A stretch of 64,000 bases of DNA from Cercis canadensis. Its lineage: Eukaryota > Streptophyta > Magnoliopsida > Fabales > Fabaceae. Under the pieces are notes generated by a model, which worked only from the letters and a program-made list of their open reading frames with translations, did no database searches and was not told the DNA's origin. The stretch lies in contig QAOA01004025.1 of NCBI GenBank assembly GCA_003255065.1, forward strand, positions 926,256-990,255, written 5' to 3'. Of the stretch, positions 35,301 to 47,500 are shown in pieces. The position numbers were made by a program, and so were the translations under genes. Position 1 is the stretch's first letter. Every line of letters begins with the position of its first letter.

Positions 35301-36158
35301 TTTAAAAGAACGGACCCATTTAAAAAATGATTTAAATATCCTAAGTAATAGAAAGAATACACAGATGTGTATATTTTAAGATACCAATATACCATAGTCA
35401 ATTGCAAATACTGCCTAAATCCAAACATTTCCCCCATAAAACACAAAAAGGATAGAATAAGAATGAAATTAAAGGTCTTTACTTTAGTTAGTAGGCATCC
35501 ATGAATTGTGGTGTCCCTGCATTAGAGCTAGAGATGCCTATCTATCTCCTAAATTGTCTACTACTAATAAAAAAAAAGAATGCAATTAAAGTGACACAGG
35601 ACAGAAAAAGCTTACATTTTTGTCACAACCAGGGATGGAGATATTCCCATCATACCACTGAGCACTCATGACAGTCTCAATACTATCAGCAATGAGGTCC
35701 CTGGACTGCAAGCTATAGCACATGCCTCTTGTTCCCATAGAAATGGCATCACTAACTCCAACAGTGTTGAACCTAAAGCCAATCATGCCAGCCTCTCTGA
35801 CCCCTTCCCTGACTGCCTCCGAAAGCCTCAGAAGGTGCATATTGCAAGTGTTCCCTTCGTACCAAACCGATGAAATGCCAATTTGGGGCTTACTCATATC
35901 ATCTTCCGAAAGGCCCACGCCATGGAGAACGGCCTGTGACGCACCTTGTGATTTTGGCTCAGTAATACGGGAGCTGTACTTGTTGAGCTTCTGGGTCGGT
36001 GTGGGTTTGGGTGGAGAGTCGACGGTGATAGACGGCGGTGATTGTGCTGAAGCTCTGACGAAGAAGGAGGAAGGGCGCGGAGCAGATTGGAGGCTATGAA
36101 GGGGCTTGGAGGTGGTGGGGGTAGCTTGAATAAGGGACGTGAAGAGGGTGGACTGCAT
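29389..36158 (-). CDS. DHAD: Dihydroxy-acid dehydratase, plastid, 14 exons
   Basis: IlvD/Edd-family iron-sulphur enzyme that dehydrates 2,3-dihydroxy-3-methylbutanoate or -pentanoate in valine, isoleucine and leucine synthesis in plastids. Exons on the minus strand: 36158-35616, 35114-35043, 34934-34887, 34255-34101, 34026-33832, 33758-33647, 33499-33430, 33340-33282, 33171-33048, 32931-32861, 31979-31878, 31543-31463, 30783-30625, 29439-29389. They sum to 1842 nt, 613 residues. The first 35-60 residues are Ser/Thr/Pro-rich, as in a chloroplast transit peptide. Likely cluster cysteines are Cys105 (NTCNMHL), Cys178 (PGCDKN) and Cys250 ([12 protein letters not shown]). [11 protein letters not shown] and the C-terminal GCVTDE are also present. 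The ATG at 36158 was chosen because it opens the transit-like sequence; a more upstream ATG at 36296 is in frame but adds sequence without family support. Intron 13 holds a transposon-like insert. Confidence 0.95.
29870..30232. mobile_element. MITE-like insert in intron 13 of the dehydratase gene (PIF/Harbinger style)
   Basis: The left end carries 'tgtttggtagc' followed by 'ggaatggtgattccattcc'. The right end carries 'ccattccattcctattcc', then 'gtaccaaacaagcc'. The ends are imperfect inverted copies and resemble the TTTGGTA ends common in PIF/Harbinger MITEs. The exact boundary and target duplication could not be fixed. Confidence 0.45.
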
Positions 36159-36917
36159 TGTGGGGGCGGAGTACAGCGGTGGCGGCGGCCAAGGGTTTAG
36201 AGAGGGGATTGGCAAGTTTTGAAATAGAGGGTAGTCACTTGTGACTAAACAGAAACAGTGACACTGACAACCAGCATACGAACTCAAAAAAAACAAACAG
36301 TGAAAGAATCTGTTGACTATCAGTAGGCTTTTTTAAAAAAAAAAAAAAAAATTTGCTGGATATAATTAAATTTTTTTTAGTTGAAGATATCAAAAATAAA
36401 AATTTAATCTTGAGACCTTAATTTTTTTGAAATCTCTCCAAAAGTTGTATGTGTGCACTTGTGTAGAGGATTAGTTTGCTTACATTGATATCCACTTAAA
36501 TTTTTTTTTTTTGGTATGAACTGGATTTTACTAGATATTAGTGTAAAATAGTGTGAAGATTTTTTTTTTTTGGTACAAAATTATAGTGTAAAAGATTAAT
36601 TACGTGTCATAAGCATTTCTCCAATCATTTTCTTTCAATTTCACGAGAGCATAATATGACAAAAATAATTTGAGAAAAGAGGAGGATAATAATACATTAT
36701 AGAAATAGAACCATTAACATTAAGTAGGATAGCAAACTCCATTAACATTAACCTCTAGTTTCTCAAATCTACTTACTATATAAAAATATGGAGCATTTGC
36801 ACAATATATGTGTTTATGCATAAAGAAAAAATTTAAATGAATTATGTGAGTTTAATTATCGCTTAGGTATAATCATGATTTAGTGATAAGGAATTTAGAT
36901 AACCATGGTCTATCATA
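36159..36917. other. Promoter region of the dehydratase gene and intergenic DNA
   Basis: DNA upstream of the dehydratase start. It includes poly-A or poly-T runs at about 36333-36350, 36499-36511 and 36559-36571. No separate gene is seen and no confident TATA box. Confidence 0.35.
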
Positions 36918-37179
36918 GACCTCGAAATTTGTGATATTTGATTAGTTGGCACTTGAATACTGAAGTTTGATGTCAAAGATTTTATTCCTGTCATATACTC
37001 TACTTTACTTTCCTTCAATACATTGTGTTTCTTTGTAATTAAAAAGGTGACCTCGAAATTTGTGATATTTGATTAGTTGGCACTTGAATACTGAAGTTTG
37101 ATGTCAAAGATTTTATTCCTGTCATATACTCTACTTTACTTTCCTTCAGTACATTGTGTTCCTTTGTAATTAAAAAGGT
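36918..37179. repeat. 131-bp tandem duplication, two copies
   Basis: 'gacctcgaaatttgtg' begins at 36918 and again at 37049. The two 131-bp units differ at about two bases. The second unit runs into the transposon that starts at 37177, and the first unit ends with the same 'aattaaaaaggt' that spans the transposon boundary. Confidence 0.85.
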
Positions 37180-37565
37180 GAGCACTATGTAGTGCTACTT
37201 CCCCCTCAATTGGGTGTGTTTAGGTAAAACTCATCCAGTGATTTTGGTGTCATTGCAAATATTTCAAAAAATTGAAATTCTCAATACGTGTCAGAACATA
37301 CAATTTCTTATAAGATTCAAAAACGTCACGATATAGGAAAATGTGTCAAGAAACAACTTTTTCAATTTAGTTTTTGGCACTTTTTTTTATATTATGTCAT
37401 TTTTACATTTTATAAAAAACTGTATATTCTGACACATACCGGGTGACTCAATTTTTCTATATCTTTGCAATGATACCAAAATTACATTGCAAATATCACT
37501 GAGTCCCACTCAACTAAGGAGAGTAGCGTTATCCCCACTTAGAGGGGGGTAACATAGCCCTCACC
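37177..37565. mobile_element. MULE-type fold-back MITE with perfect 9-bp target duplication
   Basis: The element starts GGTGAGCACTATGT and its inverted right end reads GGTGAGGGCTATGT. Much of the 389 bp can fold back on itself. It is flanked by the identical nonamer aattaaaaa at 37168-37176 and 37566-37574; 9-bp duplications are typical of Mutator-like elements. It ends 21 bases from the ALG2 stop codon, so it probably lies in the ALG2 3' untranslated region. A relative is at 52133-52485. Confidence 0.82.
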
Positions 37566-37586
37566 AATTAAAAAATAAAAATATTC

Positions 37587-40500
37587 TCAATCCTCCTTTG
37601 CACGGGGAATGTCAACAAGATATCTATTCAAATGCTGACCAAATATCTTCGTTGAGAATGACTCAACGACATGCCTCCTAGCTTCTCTGCCCATTCTCTC
37701 TGCTGCCTCGGAATCTTGAATGAGTTTAGCCATTGCTTCAGAAAACTCCTGTGGAGTAGGATGACAAAGGAACCCTGTCACACCATTCTTGATTGACTCA
37801 ACAGGACCGCCACTATTGCACGCAATAACAGGTTTATAAGCTGCCATTGCCTCCAAAGGAACAATGCCAAAGTGCTCATCCTGCATAAAGAGCTTTATAA
37901 GAAAACTCAGTTTTCTCCATTCAATTCCAACCAAGTAACAGGTTTTACATACCTTGGGAGTGTAAAGGACACATAGGCATTCGGAAAGAAGTGCATTTCT
38001 TTCAGCTGTAGAGCAAGATGTGATGAATCTAACTTGATTAGATACCCCTTCCCTTTCTGCTAAATCTTTAAGCTCTTCCAAGTACTCCACATTCTCCTTC
38101 AACCGTTTATCAAATCCACCTGGAAAAATCCAAGAGAATATATTTCACACTTCCAATTGAACAAAACCCAGACCAATGCTTCAAGGAAAGGTGCATAAAA
38201 ATTGTTTAGATAGTTTAAATCAGGGCCCAGTCATTTTATTAAAAGAGTATGTTATAAACTAAGCATCTATTAAAAAAAAAAAAATAGACCTAAAACTATC
38301 TAGCATACCTTACAGTTCAGAAATCAATAAAATTGTCAGTCACCACTTTGTCCTTGGTGAGTATCAAAAACTTCAATTTAAAAACTTCACTAACAGCATT
38401 CAAAGATTTATAAGAAATCAAATCCCCATTAAGGGAAAAAAAGAATATAAGGTGCTACTGACCCAGAAAAAAAAAAGTTTTTTGAGATACAGTTGTTTCT
38501 GTGAACCATTTTAAAGTTGCAGTACAGAGTAGTTAGTTCCTAATACATGATGGCCAATTTTTATCAATAACTGCTAGTTTATCATATCCAGATGGCTCAG
38601 TGAGAATCATTCTTGATAGCATATCAACAGGCATAAAATTTCATGACAGAAGGCTTGCTCATTGTTTTCTGCTAAAAATTTCAATGAATCCACCATGTTT
38701 TCTGAGGTATGTCAGATGAATATATTTGATGCTACATTAAAGGAGCAATTGAACATTACATTAATTCATTTTCCATGCCAATTACCAAAAGGTCTAAAAG
38801 AAACCCTGCACCACTATATCACACAAGATAATCATCATCAGATTCCACCATTGCATACAACAACATAGTCTCTTAACTGCAGCAAATGAGAATATGAAGC
38901 TAGCACTTCCATTGCAAGTAATATATTTTTTTAAAAAAAATAATGCATTTAACACCATTATAACATACTTATCAATCTATCATTCATAATAGCAATCCAT
39001 AAGCAAGTAAACACTCACCTACAACTGTCAAGGAAGCATTAGATATATCATGACCGTGAAGAACTTCTCCTTCAGGGGAGCAAAGCATAGCAAAAGCTGA
39101 TATTGCTAATTCTATGTTCTTCTTTCTTTCAAAGCGATTGATGGAGAGAAAATTAAACCTATGCCATAAATAAGAATATTAAAATTGTAAAAAGTGTCAT
39201 AAGAAAGGTTACATGCATAATCTTGAAAAGCATGCCAACAATAACAAGGCACCAAGAGATCTACAAACATGTTATTTACTTCAAAGAATGAGGTTCTTTG
39301 AACTGATCCACATTGACTGCTGGGTAGAGAACAGCTGGTCGAATTCCTCGAGCACCAAGATGCTTGAAAGTCTTGGCAAAAGTAGATGCAGTGAAGTTGC
39401 TGTTAACAAGGATCAAATCAGCCATTCCTGCAATTTGGCAAAGTTAATAAGAAGAATGATGCACTATATATGTGGATAAAAAAGTTCAGAAAACAAAGCC
39501 AAGTCTGAAAAGTCGAACCAGTTGTCATCTCTTCTATGTAGTCTATTGGTTTTCTATACATCCTCCTAAGAAAAGTTGAATGTTGAGCCAGCAACAAGTC
39601 TGGAAAATGACAGTAGAATACAACCTGAAGAGAAAATACAACACATGAAGAAACTGCCGTGACAATATCCAAATATAGAGTTATATATAATAAATTTTTA
39701 TCACCTGTGTTGACCTTTTAAGTTTCAAGATTGGAATAACCACAGAGACCTGATCTGCCAGTATAACGTCAAATGATTGCCACATGAAAAGCACACAAAA
39801 AGCAACAAATAGGCACCGCAGATATGCACATAAGGCATGAAGACGGTAGCATATGTGCCGGGGAAGAAAAGAACCATACACAGTAACTGGGAAGGTACCT
39901 GGGCATATGCCATATTGAACTATATCTCAGACTAAGTTAATGAGAGGAATAAAAGAAATGCTGAGCCTAAAATATTAAAAATTTTGTGTGACATGCAAAG
40001 CAGGCTCCATGAAAAGGATATCCAACTATGAGAGATCAAAGAATTTGTGTGACTAGCTCACTCTTACACACAAACAAATAGAGAGAGAGAGAGAGAGATA
40101 TATGCACCAGCTGTAGTCTCCTCAAAGCATCGATTTTTGTCATGATGTGCAGTAAAAATATGAACATTATGACCATGGGACGCAAGCTCAACAGCTGCAT
40201 CTACGATCAATCTTTCAGCACCACCTACACAACATGACAAACAATCAGTGATAATATTAGAAATGGGTAATCATCACAAGATCTAGCGTAGTCAGAAACC
40301 ATTGAAACATAAGGGAAAGAAATGATAACAACACATTATGACACCATAAAGCTTGCATAATGTGTTTAAGAGGTATACAAACTACAACTGAAATTTTCAT
40401 CAGAACAAATTTATGGCGTGCAAGAGCATAGAAGACCAGGCCACAAGTCACTTGATTCTCCTTGAAACACAGTTGTTCTTAACATAGATAGAGAGGGGGG

Positions 40501-41005
40501 AGAGAAATTTCATGGGGACTTCTATATGGCCATAAATTTAAGAGCTCACACATTATGTCTTCAAGAGGGATAAGAAGAAAATCAAAACATCAAAAGAATG
40601 GCATTCAAGACAAATCAGACTGAATCTACCATAGTCAGAATTGGAATGACCCACTTCACCTTCACCATGCTACTGTCACCCTGAATATCACATCCACCAC
40701 TACAATCTTGCAGCTACCAATCATCATCAATGCTGCCAAACTGTTTCTCAATGGCCAACTCTGGGTCCTACAACTAAAATCAGTCACAACCTCCACCAAT
40801 TTCAAAACATCAACTATCTGCATCATCACTTCATGGAAATTTCTTTATACCAATAGAATCTAATTTGTCGAAGCCCACTTAAATGCCCTTTAGTAATCCA
40901 TAGTTTTCCTTAAAGGCAAAAGAAATAAGCATATAATCAATTACCTATCCCAAGATCCGGGTGAATTATAGCAATTTTCATCTTTGAGCTTCCTCCTTTT
41001 TCCAT
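37587..41005 (-). CDS. ALG2: ALG2-type alpha-1,3/1,6-mannosyltransferase, 8 exons
   Basis: GT4-family enzyme that adds the second and third mannoses to the dolichol-linked N-glycan precursor on the cytosolic face of the endoplasmic reticulum. Exons on the minus strand: 41005-40945, 40224-40108, 39898-39705, 39624-39519, 39427-39280, 39158-39019, 38119-37953, 37880-37587; 1227 nt, 408 residues. It begins near [17 protein letters not shown], the nucleotide-sugar glycosyltransferase N-terminal signature. It contains the hydrophobic segment [24 protein letters not shown], and the catalytic E-x7-E motif (Glu313 to Glu321, EHFGIVPLE) followed by NSGGPVESI. The ATG at 41005 is the first in frame; a second Met nine codons on could also serve. 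All introns are GT-AG. Confidence 0.94.
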
Positions 41006-42300
41006 GGCAATAAATCAAAGCAGTAGCCTCAGTAATACTATGGTGAAAACATATAAAGTGGATGCTACTACAGTGTTGTCCCTACACTGCTTGTAAACAA
41101 AAGATACATCAGTAGTTATCCACGCAGAAATGTAAGCAATAAACCCAATTTCACAATCAAATGGACAGAAAAAACCCACAATCCAATATTTATATTCATA
41201 CTAAAAAAATTCAATTTTTTTCGATGGATAATCTTATTTAAAATATCGTGTATAATGTATATATACCATCTGATTAGCCCAATACATTGAGAACAAACTG
41301 AATTAAAAGAATAGCTAACAAGATCAATTAAAACTCTAACCTGAATCAAACTTCGATAATGATCAACGAGTAGGAGCTTTCAATGACTTTGATCACATCA
41401 AGACACAAACTTGGAAACAAACAAACTCGGTAATTGTTTGCAGGTTTCCGGGAAAGAGACGTAGAAAGGGTTTCCGGCTGCGATTAGTGAAGAGAAATGC
41501 CGGAGATGGAGACTTCACGGTGGCGTGAGGTGCCGCAGAGCAGTTTGGGGAGGCGTTCTAATTCCTCTGTATAGCAAAAACGTCGTCGTCATTAACCAGC
41601 GCAATGGCGTGGTTAATTAGGGGAAATGCGTAACGCGCTTAAACAGTCATTGAATATAGATATTTTTATATTAAATTAATTTCATTAAGACATTAATCTG
41701 CTGATTAAGCCTACAACAAATTGTAAGTTCAGCATTAAATCTGATTATTATTTGGATAAAAAAGTAGCTTTGCTTTATGTAAATCTTTAACTAGTGTTGC
41801 ATGTTTGGATTAGCTATTAAAAAAAAAACAAAGATTTTGTAAAAGAATTGATTGTGAGACAATCAATTTTATGTTTAGTTATTATTTTTTGGTAAGCATA
41901 AAATTTTAGGTTAAGAATAGAGTATCTCATTCTAAGGTTAGAGGACGTCACAAGCCTCAATGAAGACTCACAATGACACTTACAAATCATCTATCAAGAG
42001 GAATTGCTAACACTGAGAATTGAAGTTAGATCTTACAAAGAAATTTTTACCAGTTAAATCAACCCGTTGACATTTTATGTTTGGATATGTTATTATAAAA
42101 GTTATATATAATAATTAATTTTTGTTTGTCTTCTATAAAGGAAGTTGCTTTTATATGTCAAATTACCAAGAATGATATAAATTAATAAAATTAAGGTGAT
42201 AATTGATAAACTCTTTAGGCAATTAGGTGAAAATACAACCCAAAATAATAGAAGAGATTTAAGCTAGAATCAAGTTATTCTCTTAGCTGTGTTCGTATAG
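41006..42300. other. Upstream region of ALG2 and AT-rich intergenic DNA
   Basis: Contains the ALG2 5' leader and promoter, followed by AT-rich DNA. A 77-codon minus-strand open frame at 41116-41349 has no family features and is not called. Nothing else recognised. Confidence 0.35.
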
Positions 42301-42339
42301 TGCAACAAGGTCAAGATCATTTTCATCTGCATGCATGCT

Positions 42340-42780
42340 CTTTTATGACATCAAGGCTTTATACAACACAGATAGAGAGGCTAACCAATGTGCTAATTTC
42401 AAAATTTCTTTGATTTGCTTGGCAGATAGAATGGGAGTTCATTTCATTAGGAGCTAGTTTCTTTTTCTTTCTTCTCTTCTGCAACCAAAAAGAAAAAATG
42501 CTCTAAAATGTTGCTTTATATGAACAAACTGTTGGGTGAAAATACACCCCAAAATAATCGCTTTTGGTGTTGAAGGGAAGGATTTATTAGCTTTTGTTCA
42601 TTATTGTTGGATCAATGGTAGTGGATGAGAAACTTCCCCAAAGATTCTCAAATATTATACTCAAACTTTCATCAGATTCGCCACCTCCTGATGTACCTGA
42701 AGCAGAGGCACTAGCTCTCAAACTTGCAGCAAAGAATGCTCAGATAATCAGATATATGACTTGCCTTCGCTTGACATTGT
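42340..42780 (+). mobile_element. Two LINE RNase H fragments
   Basis: Near 42368-42400 one frame reads REANQCANFKI, the end of a LINE RNase H domain, followed by a non-coding tail ending 'gcaaccaaaaag'. About 200 bases on, 42609-42760 reads VVDEKLPQRF, then VPEAEALALKLAAKNAQ, resembling the first half of the same domain type. The halves are in reversed order, so they are either two separate insertions or a rearranged one. Both are decayed. Confidence 0.42.
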
Positions 42781-42789
42781 TATTTTAAC

Positions 42790-44592
42790 TTGTTTTTTTT
42801 TTTACTTTTTTCATTATCGTTACGTTAATAATAAGCTATTACATGATTATTAAATAATCAAAGGGCAGACTATCCTACCCACAAATTTGTAAAGTATTTC
42901 TACTGAGAAAATCAGATAACTTCCATTCACATAATCTGTTTCCTGTTCAAATCATTGCAAGGGGGTGCACTTTATGTAGTACAACTGCTGCTGTGCAGTA
43001 TACGTATTGGTAATTGTTTCACTTTCATTGAATAAAATTGCAATTTCAAATGTGAAAATAATCGTATTTCCAGAAAAATTTGAAAATAAAAAATAAATAA
43101 CAAAATGGGTGGGAAGAAGAAAGAAGAAAAATCAGGTCAAGTGAGGCACAGCATTCTTGGGTCAGTTTGTCAGTGAGAGACTACACAAAAATCTCTCATT
43201 TCATATATCTTTGAAATCTTCAAAACAAAAATATCTCGACGAGAAGACAAAGGTTTATGAAGGATTTTAACTGCCAATGCATGATAGAATTACACAATAT
43301 ATTCTCCCAAATATCAAAAGAATAACCTTAATTTTCCTTTTGCATTGTTCCTTCCAACAAAAAGCGGCATGTACTAAGTTAATTTCCCTGCATATGTCAC
43401 TTCCCAGAAACAATCCAACCATCAAATATCACAAAGTAATTTGTTTCTGTACACTAAATTAGACACTGTTCTCCAGATTTGAGAGCCAGTTACCTCCAAG
43501 CACCCAGAGAACAGCAGGTTTGATGTTTGTCCACAAAAGGTGGAATCCTGCATCCCAGTTCGCTGATAGATTTTCATGCAAATGGCAATGTTTCTGGTAA
43601 AGAACCACTCAACAAAAACAAAGTTGATTACCTGTATTTGCCAGGCTCTTGAAGTTTTAACTCAAACAGCATTCTGTAAATCAAGTAATAATCTTTTGGA
43701 TGAGGATATAATTTCACCACTCTAGTTACCCCTCTGATTCTCAATCCATTGGTCAGAATAACTGCTTAGTTATGAGTAAACTACATGCACTGCTCTTCTT
43801 TCCGATGGTCACCCATGTTTAGAATGAAATTGGTAGGGAAGGAAGAAGGAAGAATGAGTTTTCTACACTATCATCATTAAGGATGAAACACCAAATATAA
43901 TATTATAAATATGATGCAGTGGTTCTGGGAGATAACTTGAGAACAGATGCAGTAAATTTACCTATATCTTCTAAATTGGTGCCTTCACAATGCAGTTCAA
44001 TGTCAAATGCATGCCAGAATAAGCAGCATTCTTGAACGATTTTCTGATTTATATCACCTTAAGAAGTAAAAGTAAAAAAAAACAAAAGGAAAGAAGGAAA
44101 CAAACATCTCTATGATGAAGAAATATCAATCCATTCGTCTTATGGTAAAAAGATTTACATGTTACCTCAAAACAAGAGAAAACCATCCCTTTCAGCAGCA
44201 ATGACAATCAAGCATGTATTTTTGCGTCTGACATCTTAGATATGTGAGAAATGATAATAAATCGAATGATAACCCAAAATAAGGAGAGATTACACCTAAT
44301 CTTTCAGAGATGAATCATCATAAATAACTTCAATGAAACTGCAAAACATAAGGGGAGTGACACAGGGAAATACCTACCTCCACCCTTCTCTCCATTAATA
44401 ATATCGATGAAAGGGAAATTGTATAGTCTCAACAATGCTCTGAGATGGGAAAAAAATTCACCCTTGATGATGAGAAAACTCGAGACTCCAAAAGCACATA
44501 TTTATAGAAGTCTTGGGATATTAAGGTCTACCTCATTTAAATTCAAATTCAGACATCTATCAAGAAATTCCACTAAATGACTGAACTGGGCT
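42790..44592. other. Downstream region of the LUC7-like gene
   Basis: DNA 3' of the LUC7-like stop codon. Part is probably 3' untranslated region, possibly with a spliced 3' end, because DNA around 43464-44000 is less AT-rich than its surroundings. No independent coding gene recognised. Confidence 0.35.
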
Positions 44593-47500
44593 TCACGAAG
44601 GCCGTCTGTAGCTATGCCTAACAGGGGAGCGTGACCTGCTCCGATCATGATACCTGTCTCTACCTCCATCTCTTCCATTCCTATACCTAGAATCCGCCCC
44701 TCTTCCTCCATCTCGATTACCTCTGCCATCCCACTCTCGTGACCTTTCACGATCCCAGTCTCTTTCTCTGTACCTATCCCGCTCCTTGTCTCGGTCTTTA
44801 TCACGATGCCTATCCCTATCACTTGAATCACTTCGCCGCCTTCTCTCATGATCCTTCTCCCGCTGTTTTTTCCGCTCTTCTGCCTCTTTCTCCCGAGCTA
44901 ATCTTTCTTCCTCCTTTGCCTTCTCCTTAGCAGCCTGAAATAGGATATCAATTTTCCATCAACAAAACAGTTTCATAAATTTTTACACAAAATTAATTTG
45001 TGACCACAAGACTCACCTTGTACTCACTTATGAAGTCACGAACCATGCCATAACCAACATGCTGCTTCCCTGTGACATGAGACTGTGTCCTCTCTGCAGC
45101 ATCATTTGCCACAAGAAAAGAACCACATATTTCACAGAGTGCCATCTTCTTCTCCTGTGCAAGCATCAACACCTTATCATTTTGGGGTTGCTGAGTTAGG
45201 GCTGCCTTCTCAGCATTGAGTGCTTCCACCTGTAAAATAAAGTCAAAGAAATGAAACCCTAAATTCTTATAAATCTCAAAAATAAGGTTTATTCAGAGCT
45301 GCCATAGGTAAAATTATAAACCTTTCCTACATTTGAGCCCAGTGTGGAACTAATAAATCATTAAATATCAAATGCAAGCGAAGAAAGAAGTTGCATCATT
45401 TTCTGCACCTTTCTCATAAGAGCTTCAGCTTCATCAACCTTCCCAGCTTCACCAAGAGATTCAACTTGTTCCAGAAGGTTCTTTATTTTCTCTTCCACCA
45501 CAGCTAGCTGCTCAGACTTTTCAGCTGTCAGTGGAGAAGGTGGTGTTGGTTCTACCTCTTGAGCAAGGCGTTCTCGCCCGCGCCTTACTCTTCTATCCAA
45601 ATCCATCACCTGCAGTTATTGCCAGAAAATACAAAGAATGATTCAGTAACATACAAGCAAAAGAATCTCATTTCAGGTTGGCAGGGGAGTAGTGAATGTA
45701 TTAACCTACCAATTTCTCACAAAACTGAGCAAGTTCGGCTTCAAATTTGGGCACATAAGCATCATGTCTTGGGGATTGCTCAAAGCTGAAGTTACCAACA
45801 AAGTAAATACACATCAAAACTTAAACTCAACATATAAGTACCAAATAATCTCAAACTAAATATAATGATGATTGTGCCTTCATTTATAGACATGTGTTGC
45901 TCTTGAACATGGACACATGGGCAAAGTAAAATCCGCAGATGATAGTAAATTCTGAAGACATCAGATTCCTTGGACAGCAAAGCAAAAATCAGCAAGTAAT
46001 ATTCATATTGACCGCATCACCAATTGAAACAGGGACTCTGAAATTTATATTTAATATGGTATAGATTGAAGCAAGGAAAATCATGTGTCTATAATTCTGG
46101 TCATCTGGAGAAGGCTTTAACTTTTAACATTTCCTTGCAAGAAAATCTCTCTTTGAAATAAACTTTCTTCTTTATCTTAATACAATATTCAACTCATCTG
46201 TTCAAATTTGGTTCTACACATAATTTTAATACTTAGTAGTGCAAAAAAGTACTTTAAAGTGACCCATAGGAAAAACATACAAGAGTCCTTTTTTAAAAAT
46301 CAAAGACGAAAATCTTCACCTTTATTCTATTTTTTGTATAACCCAGAAGGCTTTTCCTCGAATCATTCCTAATATTAATTTCATAGACATGAGTGCCTTT
46401 TCTTTTGGGGAAAATACATAATTAATAAGAGTCTCCATGGGCTTAAAATTTCTATTTCTGCTAATATTTCACATATTTCTGCTTATGGTTTCGATGGAGT
46501 TACATTGGAGAAACTCTTTTCCTGCAGCATTACTTCTGTGATTTTAGGAGAACTGGCTGCCATGGACCAAAAGAAAGTCAAAAGGCCTCTAGCTCATAGT
46601 TCAATTGGACATGTAGCTTGTATTGGTTTATTGGTGAATGATTCAATCATGTTGGCTTCTTCCAGGGATCTTATCAAAATGCTCAAATAAAAGACTCAAA
46701 TAGAAAAGGAAGCAACATCTTAGTGATCATTTGTTTAAGGCTTTCAATTTCCATCCAACACCATATATATAAAGCCAAGCTCCTTAATCTTTAGGTTTTT
46801 GCTTGGTCAGTAGTGTTTCAAGGATAAATACAAATAAACAATTCCAGGCACTACAACCAAGTAGCACATCCTAACATCAGTGTGAAGTCATTTCAAAGAA
46901 GGAGTCTTATGGTCAGCTATTCGTACATTCTCTCTTTTTCATGCAATATCAGAAATATGCTGCTTAGTTCATTGGTGAAATGTTGGTCAGTCCATAGACA
47001 CTATAAGCCCCCCTGTGGACTCTTTTTGGATGGTTTTGATTATGAAAAGAAGGAAAGATCTTTGAAAATGTGACACTTTTGCAGCACTATGGTATATATG
47101 GATTGGGGGGAACACCAGAATTTCTCAGGTCCAAATATAGGTCCCAGCAGTTACTGTCAGACACTGTTTACATGGCTTTATTTTAGCTTACCCATACTAA
47201 GTGTAGTTTGGGGATGGGGGTCATCAACATCAAACATATAAAGAAGTTAATGTATACATATAGATACAAGATCAACAATCGTCAATGAAGCATATAGGGA
47301 AGCTAAATCTGAAGTGAAAAAAGAGAAACGGAAATGTTTCACATGTTATTGCTGGCATGTCTAACAAGCAGAAGTACAATAATTATCTGATTGATTTGTA
47401 GTGAACACAATAAATTGCGGCAAGAAGACTCATACAGCCCATCATTTTAAAAATCTCATACCATTCATAACAAAAGACTAAATTATAAATGATATATTTA

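Noticed and set aside
36159-36296. Upstream start for the dehydratase
   Set aside because: The added 46 residues are Cys- and Phe-rich and unlike a transit peptide; the ATG at 36158 opens a typical one.
44502-44849. 115-codon minus-strand open frame rich in Gly, Glu and Ile
   Set aside because: It overlaps the last LUC7 exon in another frame. The repetitive Arg/Asp/Ser coding sequence leaves alternative frames open.
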